Below the pieces are notes generated by a model. That model was not told the DNA's origin and did not search any database. It saw only the letters and a program-made list of their open reading frames with translations. A program made the translations under genes and the position numbers. From contig CADBTM010000015.1 in assembly GCA_902797555.1 (NCBI GenBank), positions 1-9,733 on the forward strand: a DNA stretch of 9,733 bases, written 5' to 3'. Within the stretch, counting starts at the first letter, position 1; the number at the start of each line of letters is the position of its first letter. This DNA comes from Oscillospiraceae bacterium. Its GTDB lineage: Bacteria; Bacillota; Clostridia; Oscillospirales; Butyricicoccaceae. This document shows, piece after piece, positions 5,667 through 9,733 of this stretch.

Positions 5667-6806
5667 ATGAAAAAGTTTCTCGCGCTGCTCCTGGCTGCCA
5701 TGATGGTCATGGCGTTTGCAGCCAGCTGCGGCAACAGCACCACCCCGAGCACCAATCAGCCTCAGAAGGTCTCCAGCGCGGATGATATCCCCGATGAGAT
5801 GACCTCCAGCGACAACAAGTACGAGATCGCCTTCGTCACCGATGTGGGCCAGCTGAAGGACAAGTCCTTTAACCAGGGCACCTACGACGGCGTCAAGCTG
5901 TACGCCAATGCTAACGGCAAATCCTATAAGTACTATCAGCCCGCCAACGGCGATCAGGCCACCGATGATGACCGTTACGACGCCATGAAGGCTGCCGTGG
6001 ACAACGGCGCCACCACCGTCGTTTGCGCTGGCTTCATGCAGGAAGGCGCTCTTTCCCGCATCGCTGCTGAGTATCCCGATGTCAACTTTATCTTCATCGA
6101 CGGTTATCCCATCGGTCTGGACAATGTTGCCGGTATCGCTTTCCAGGAAGAGCAGGCTGGCTATCTGGCTGGTTATGCTGTTGTCAAGGAAGGCTATGAG
6201 AATCTGGGCTTCTCCGGTGGCGGCGGCGGCACCAACCCCGCTTGCTGCCGTTACGGCTATGGTTTTGTTCAGGGCGCCAATGACGCCGCCAAGGAAATGG
6301 GCAAGACCGTTAATATCAACTACACCTGGCAGTATGGCGCCACCTTCTCCGCTTCTCCCGAGCTGCAGGCCATGATGAGCGGCTGGTATGAGAACGGCAC
6401 CGAGATCGTCTTCGCCTGCGGCGGTTCTATCTTCCAGTCCATCGTTGCTGCTGCTGCTGAAAACGACGGCAAGGTCATCGGCGTTGACGTTGACCAGTCC
6501 TTCGATTCCGCCACTGTTGTCACCTCTGCCATGAAGGGTCTGGCCTCTTCTGTTGAGTGGGCTACCGCCAAGGTCTATGCCGGTCAGTTCTCTGACATCG
6601 GCGGCAAGGGCACCTCTCTGGGCGCTGCTGACAATGCCGTGGGTCTGCCCACCGCTACCTGGTCCATGACCAACTTCACCGTTGAGCAGTATGAGACTCT
6701 GTTCAACGACATCGTTGCCGGCAAGGTCGCCATCGATGCCAATGCTCCCACCGCGGGCAACATCGCCAACATGACCTTCTCCAACGTGGTCGTCAGCTAT
6801 CGCTAA
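5667..6806 (+). CDS. BMP-family nucleoside-type substrate-binding lipoprotein of an ABC importer
   Basis: A 379-residue lipoprotein. It has a lipoprotein signal peptide (KK, hydrophobic stretch, then AASC with the lipidated Cys at 21), a Ser/Thr/Pro/Gln-rich linker to about residue 50, and a Bmp/PnrA-type periplasmic-binding fold. Family marks are DVGQLKDKSFNQGTYDG (59-75), FIDGYP (143-148), AFQEEQAGYLAGY (158-170), GFVQGAND (199-206) and FACGGSIFQSIV (249-260). Characterised members (PnrA, BmpA, and the binding proteins of the Bacillus and Streptococcus nucleoside importers) bind purine or other nucleosides; the ligand here is inferred. It would sit on the outer face of the membrane and deliver substrate to the permease encoded downstream. 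Strong codon bias and a strong ribosome site suggest high expression. It has its own promoter and is followed by a terminator, so it can be made in excess over the ATPase and permease. Confidence 0.93.
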   Translation: MKKFLALLLAAMMVMAFAASCGNSTTPSTNQPQKVSSADDIPDEMTSSDNKYEIAFVTDVGQLKDKSFNQGTYDGVKLYANANGKSYKYYQPANGDQATDDDRYDAMKAAVDNGATTVVCAGFMQEGALSRIAAEYPDVNFIFIDGYPIGLDNVAGIAFQEEQAGYLAGYAVVKEGYENLGFSGGGGGTNPACCRYGYGFVQGANDAAKEMGKTVNINYTWQYGATFSASPELQAMMSGWYENGTEIVFACGGSIFQSIVAAAAENDGKVIGVDVDQSFDSATVVTSAMKGLASSVEWATAKVYAGQFSDIGGKGTSLGAADNAVGLPTATWSMTNFTVEQYETLFNDIVAGKVAIDANAPTAGNIANMTFSNVVVSYR

Positions 6807-6820
6807 ATCGGATTTCTTCT

Positions 6821-6852
6821 GCGGGAAGAGCATTCGCTCTTCCCGCTTTTTT
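6821..6852 (+). terminator. Intrinsic terminator between the BMP and ATPase genes
   Basis: A perfect 11-bp stem, GCGGGAAGAGC (6821-6831) with GCTCTTCCCGC (6836-6846), loop ATTC, then six T. It begins 14 nt after the BMP stop and lies before a separate promoter for the ATPase gene. Transcript ends here would leave mostly monocistronic BMP mRNA. Confidence 0.93.
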
Positions 6853-6872
6853 CAGTTTTTCATCCGGAAATC

Positions 6873-6901
6873 TTGCAATTTGTCCCTAAGTCCTTTATAA
6901 T
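6873..6901 (+). promoter_or_regulatory. Sigma-A promoter of the ATPase-permease genes
   Basis: TTGCAA (6873-6878), a 17-bp spacer, then a perfect TATAAT (6896-6901). The start near 6908 gives a leader of about 45 nt. The ribosome site AGGTGG (6944-6949) lies 4 nt before the ATG at 6954. The -35 box and its flanks (CTTGCAATT) are identical to those of the BMP promoter. Confidence 0.85.
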
Positions 6902-6953
6902 TTCTATATAAATGATTCCGCGATACTGATTATGGAGAAAGAGAGGTGGGAGC

Positions 6954-8501
6954 ATGTCAGATACCCCGGAATACGTCATTGAAATGCTTCACATCACCAA
7001 AGAATTCCCCGGCATTCGCGCTAACGATGATATCACGCTTCAGCTGCGCAGGGGAGAGATTCACGCGCTGCTGGGCGAGAACGGCGCCGGAAAATCTACG
7101 TTGATGAGCGTTTTGTTCGGTCTCTATCAGCCGGAAATCGGCGAGATCCGCAAAAACGGTCAGAAGGTGAACATTCACGATCCCAATGACGCCACTGCTC
7201 TCGGCATCGGCATGGTGCATCAGCACTTCAAGCTTGTGGATGTGTTCACCGTTCTGGACAACATCATTCTTGGTGCCGAGACCACAAAGATGGGCTTTTT
7301 ACAAAAGAAGGAAGCCCGCAAAAAGGTGAGTGAGCTTTCCGAGCGCTATGGCCTAAAGGTCGATTTGGACGCCAAGGTAGAGGATATCACCGTCGGCATG
7401 CAGCAGCGCACCGAGATTCTGAAAATGCTCTATCGGGATAATGAGATCCTGATCTTTGACGAGCCCACCGCCGTTCTGACCCCGCAGGAGATCGACGAGC
7501 TGATGCAGATCATGCGCAATCTGAAAAAAGAGGGCAAGTCGATTCTCTTTATCTCTCACAAACTCAATGAGATCATGTCGGTTGCCGATCGGGTGACCGT
7601 GCTGCGCAAGGGCAAATATATCGGCACAGTGAACACTGCAGACACCAATAAGCAAGAGCTTTCCAACATGATGGTGGGACGCCCGGTCCAGCTGGAAGTG
7701 GTAAAAAAGCCTGCCGAACCCGGCGAGCCTGTTCTCAGCGTCCGCGATCTGTGCGTCCATTCCTCTCTGCACAAGCGGGACGCGGTGCACAACGTCAGCT
7801 TTGACGTACGAGCAGGGGAGATCCTTTGTATTGCCGGTATCGACGGCAACGGACAGAGTGAGTTTATCTATGGCCTCACCGGCCTGGAGAAGATCTCTTC
7901 CGGCACAGTCACACTGTGCGGTGAGGATATCACCAAGGCCTCCATCCGGGAAAAGAGCACCAACATGAGCCATATCCCCGAGGATCGCCATAAGCACGGC
8001 CTGGTGCTGGACTTTTCTCTCGAGCAGAATATGGTGCTCCAGCGGTTTCAGGACAAGCAGTTCCAAAACAACGGCTTTATCCGTTTCGGCGAGGTGCGCA
8101 AATATGCGGAAGGCCTGATCCGGCGCTTTGACGTGCGCAGCGGTCAGGGTCCCATCACGAAAGCGCGCAGCATGTCGGGCGGCAACCAGCAAAAGGCCAT
8201 TATCGCCCGTGAGCTCGACCGCAACAAACCTTTGATCGTCGCTGTGCAGCCCACCCGCGGTCTGGATGTGGGCGCCATTGAAAACATTCACGCCGAGCTT
8301 GTCCGGCAGAGAGACGAGGGGAAAGCAGTTCTGCTTGTCTCGCTGGAGCTGGACGAGGTAATGAGCCTGTCTGACCGCATCCTTGTGATGTACGAGGGTG
8401 AGATCGTGGGTGAGTTTGATCCCAAACAGATCAGCGTTCAGGAGCTGGGTCTTTACATGGCAGGCGCAAAGCGTCAAACGAAAGAAGGTGAAGCACAATG
8501 A
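6954..8501 (+). CDS. Nucleoside-type ABC importer ATPase with two ABC domains (NupO/YufO/RbsA-like)
   Basis: A 515-residue cytoplasmic ATPase with two fused ABC domains, the usual length and layout of the sugar/nucleoside (CUT2-like) class. Domain 1 (about 8-245) has a canonical Walker A GENGAGKST (41-49), Q-loop VHQHF (88-92), signature ITVGMQQR (145-152), Walker B LIFDEPTAVLTP (166-177) and the H-loop His at 202. Domain 2 (about 258-505) is degenerate in the way typical of the family: GIDGNGQSE (295-303) has Gln for the Walker A Lys, and VQPTRGLDVGAIE (431-443) lacks the Asp-Glu pair, while the signature MSGGNQQK (407-414) is intact. Hydrolysis probably occurs mainly at the composite site using the domain 1 Walker motifs. 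It powers import of the ligand bound by the BMP lipoprotein. Its stop overlaps the permease start by 4 bp (ATGA), so the two are translationally coupled. Confidence 0.94.
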   Translation: MSDTPEYVIEMLHITKEFPGIRANDDITLQLRRGEIHALLGENGAGKSTLMSVLFGLYQPEIGEIRKNGQKVNIHDPNDATALGIGMVHQHFKLVDVFTVLDNIILGAETTKMGFLQKKEARKKVSELSERYGLKVDLDAKVEDITVGMQQRTEILKMLYRDNEILIFDEPTAVLTPQEIDELMQIMRNLKKEGKSILFISHKLNEIMSVADRVTVLRKGKYIGTVNTADTNKQELSNMMVGRPVQLEVVKKPAEPGEPVLSVRDLCVHSSLHKRDAVHNVSFDVRAGEILCIAGIDGNGQSEFIYGLTGLEKISSGTVTLCGEDITKASIREKSTNMSHIPEDRHKHGLVLDFSLEQNMVLQRFQDKQFQNNGFIRFGEVRKYAEGLIRRFDVRSGQGPITKARSMSGGNQQKAIIARELDRNKPLIVAVQPTRGLDVGAIENIHAELVRQRDEGKAVLLVSLELDEVMSLSDRILVMYEGEIVGEFDPKQISVQELGLYMAGAKRQTKEGEAQ

Positions 8502-9733
8502 AGGATCTGATGAAGAAGGAGGGAACGCGGAGCGTTCTGGCTTCGCTGCTTTCCATCGTGATCGGTCTGCTGGCCGGAGCATTGATCATTCTGATCGTCG
8601 GCCTGATCGACAGCAAGATCACCCTCACCAGTGCATGGGAGGGCATTCGTCTGGTTTTGTTCGGCGTGTTCTCCACCGGACGGGATACTCTGGGCAATCT
8701 GACCTTTGGCTTTAACCCCGCAAACTTCGGAAACATGCTCTTCCGCGCTACTCCCTTGATCATGACAGGCCTGAGCGTGGCAGTAGCCTACAAAACCGGT
8801 CTGTTCAACATCGGCGCCGCAGGACAGTATCTGGCCGGCGTTTGCGCCACACTGTTTATCGCACTGAGCATTCCTTCCGCAGTCGTTCCCGCATGGGTGA
8901 TTTGGATCCTGGCATTCTTCGGCGGTATGCTGGCAGGCGCCATCTGGGGCGCCATTCCCGGTCTGCTCAAGGCGCTGCTCAATATCAACGAGGTCATCGC
9001 CTGCATCATGACAAACTGGATCGCCGCAAACCTTGTCACATGGCTGTTTGACGTGAGCAGCCTGAAAAATGTCACGGAGGGCACAAAAACCGGATACATT
9101 TACAAGACCACCTTCAACGGTGTCGCTACCTCCAAGATGGGCTTGGACAAGATCTTCCCGGGCTCTCAGGTCAACGGCGGTATCCTTATCGCCATTGTCA
9201 TCGCCATTCTGGCCTATATCCTGATGGAGAAAACCACCTTTGGTTATCAGCTCAAGGCCTGCGGCGCCAACCGCCATGCTGCCCGCTATGCAGGTATTCA
9301 GGACAAGCGCAATATCGTGATCTCCATGGCAATTGCTGGAGCGCTGGCCGGTCTGGGCGGCACGCTGTATTATCTCTCCGGAAACACCGAGTTTTTCTGG
9401 TCCACCTATCAGTCGCTTCCCAGTGAGGGCTTTAACGGCATCGCCGTGGCGCTGCTTGCTGTGACCAACCCCATTGCAGTCATCTTCTCCGGTATCTTTA
9501 TGTCTCTGCTGGATATTTCCGGTCTGCAGCTCACCAACCTCACCGCATATAATGAATACATCACCGACGTTATCATTGCCGTCATCGTCTATCTTTCCGC
9601 ATTCTCTCTGGTGATCAAGCTGTGGCTGGCGGGAAGAAAGAACAAGGTACCGAACAAGCTGGGTGAGCCTCCCGCGGCACCGCCGAAAAAACCCGATGAA
9701 CCGAACACGGAATCCACCGGAAAGGAGGCGCAG
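8498..9733 (+). CDS. Nucleoside-type ABC importer permease (NupP/YufP-like), 3' end cut by the window
   Basis: The frame is open from the ATG at 8498 to the last base, 412 codons with no stop. It belongs to the BPD_transp_2 permease family (branched-chain amino acid/ribose/nucleoside class). Visible are a first membrane span (about 15-37), FNIGAAGQYLAG (103-114), NEVIACIMTNWIA (164-176), the cytoplasmic coupling-loop region FGYQLKACGANRHAARYAG (248-266), GFNGIAVALL (311-320) and a last hydrophobic span at about 354-377. A polar, proline-rich tail (about 380-412) follows and is probably cytoplasmic. Length and tail suggest the gene is nearly complete. AAGGTG (8485-8490) lies 7 nt before the ATG, inside the end of the ATPase gene. 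Importers of this class use two different permeases, and the final bases look like a ribosome site for the second. It forms the membrane channel for the ligand of the BMP protein. Confidence 0.92.
   Translation, partial: MKDLMKKEGTRSVLASLLSIVIGLLAGALIILIVGLIDSKITLTSAWEGIRLVLFGVFSTGRDTLGNLTFGFNPANFGNMLFRATPLIMTGLSVAVAYKTGLFNIGAAGQYLAGVCATLFIALSIPSAVVPAWVIWILAFFGGMLAGAIWGAIPGLLKALLNINEVIACIMTNWIAANLVTWLFDVSSLKNVTEGTKTGYIYKTTFNGVATSKMGLDKIFPGSQVNGGILIAIVIAILAYILMEKTTFGYQLKACGANRHAARYAGIQDKRNIVISMAIAGALAGLGGTLYYLSGNTEFFWSTYQSLPSEGFNGIAVALLAVTNPIAVIFSGIFMSLLDISGLQLTNLTAYNEYITDVIIAVIVYLSAFSLVIKLWLAGRKNKVPNKLGEPPAAPPKKPDEPNTESTGKEAQ
9721..9728 (+). promoter_or_regulatory. Ribosome binding site for a gene starting just beyond the window
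   Basis: AAAGGAGG lies inside the last permease codons with only 5 bases left in the window. A start codon is expected within a few bases after the edge, overlapping or abutting the permease stop; by family gene order it should be the second permease (NupQ/YufQ-like). Confidence 0.7.

Noticed and set aside
5601..6833. Long open frame (410 codons) antisense to the BMP gene
   Set aside because: It mirrors a strongly codon-biased gene whose C/T-ending codons remove antisense stops. Its translation is Gly/Val/Ile-rich and low in complexity, with no recognisable domain, and the + gene is certain.
7353..8582. Long open frame antisense to the ATPase gene
   Set aside because: No recognisable family, His/Leu/Asp-rich shadow composition, and full overlap with a clear double-ABC ATPase.
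8474..9277. Cys/Asp-rich open frame antisense to the permease
   Set aside because: Frame shadow of the permease. The Cys and Gly pattern comes from reverse reading of GCA/GGC-rich membrane codons and is not a metal-binding protein.

Overview
The window looks like chromosome of an anaerobic, butyrate-type Clostridia (Firmicutes; an Oscillospiraceae-like gut bacterium is my best guess). The reasons are moderately GC-rich coding DNA with AT-rich intergenic gaps, strong AGGAGG-type ribosome binding sites, TTGxxx-17-TATAAT promoters, an acetoacetate/butyrate CoA-transferase with an AtoE-type short-chain fatty acid carrier, and a BMP-type nucleoside ABC transporter. The taxonomy is inference; no rRNA or marker gene is present. 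I see no mobile element, CRISPR array, tRNA or rRNA.

Layout. (1) 1-320, + strand: the 3' end of a CoA-transferase subunit B gene. (2) 342-375: a perfect hairpin with T-runs on both strands that can end transcription from both converging sides. (3) 394-2668, - strand: two overlapping genes for CNNM/CBS-domain (CorC/HlyC 'hemolysin' family) membrane proteins; the promoter-proximal one lacks the C-terminal CorC_HlyC domain and has changes in its membrane domain. (4) 2804-4141, - strand: atoE, with its own near-perfect sigma-A promoter and, at the expected transcription start, an 18-bp palindrome that closely matches the clostridial Rex (NADH/NAD+ sensor) operator. (5) 4375-5433, - strand: an MtnA-family (methylthioribose-1-phosphate isomerase/eIF2B-like) protein that keeps the catalytic Cys and Asp but has lost several substrate-pocket motifs. 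(6) 5434-5666: divergent regulatory region. (7) 5667 to the window end, + strand: a BMP lipoprotein, a strong terminator, a second promoter, a double-ABC ATPase and the first permease of a nucleoside-type importer. The last bases form a ribosome binding site, so a second permease probably starts just outside.

How the genes may work together. The CoA-transferase and AtoE would link acetoacetyl-CoA/butyryl-CoA metabolism to uptake or exchange of short-chain acids, perhaps tuned to redox state through Rex. The ABC genes would import nucleosides, and the divergent MtnA-like isomerase could act on a pentose-1-phosphate derived from them; that link rests on position only. The CNNM/CBS pair is a probable divalent-cation (Mg2+) transport system, unrelated to its neighbours. 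No wholly new multi-gene system is evident. The best leads are the Rex-like operator on atoE, the altered MtnA paralog beside a nucleoside importer, and the two-promoter architecture of the importer.
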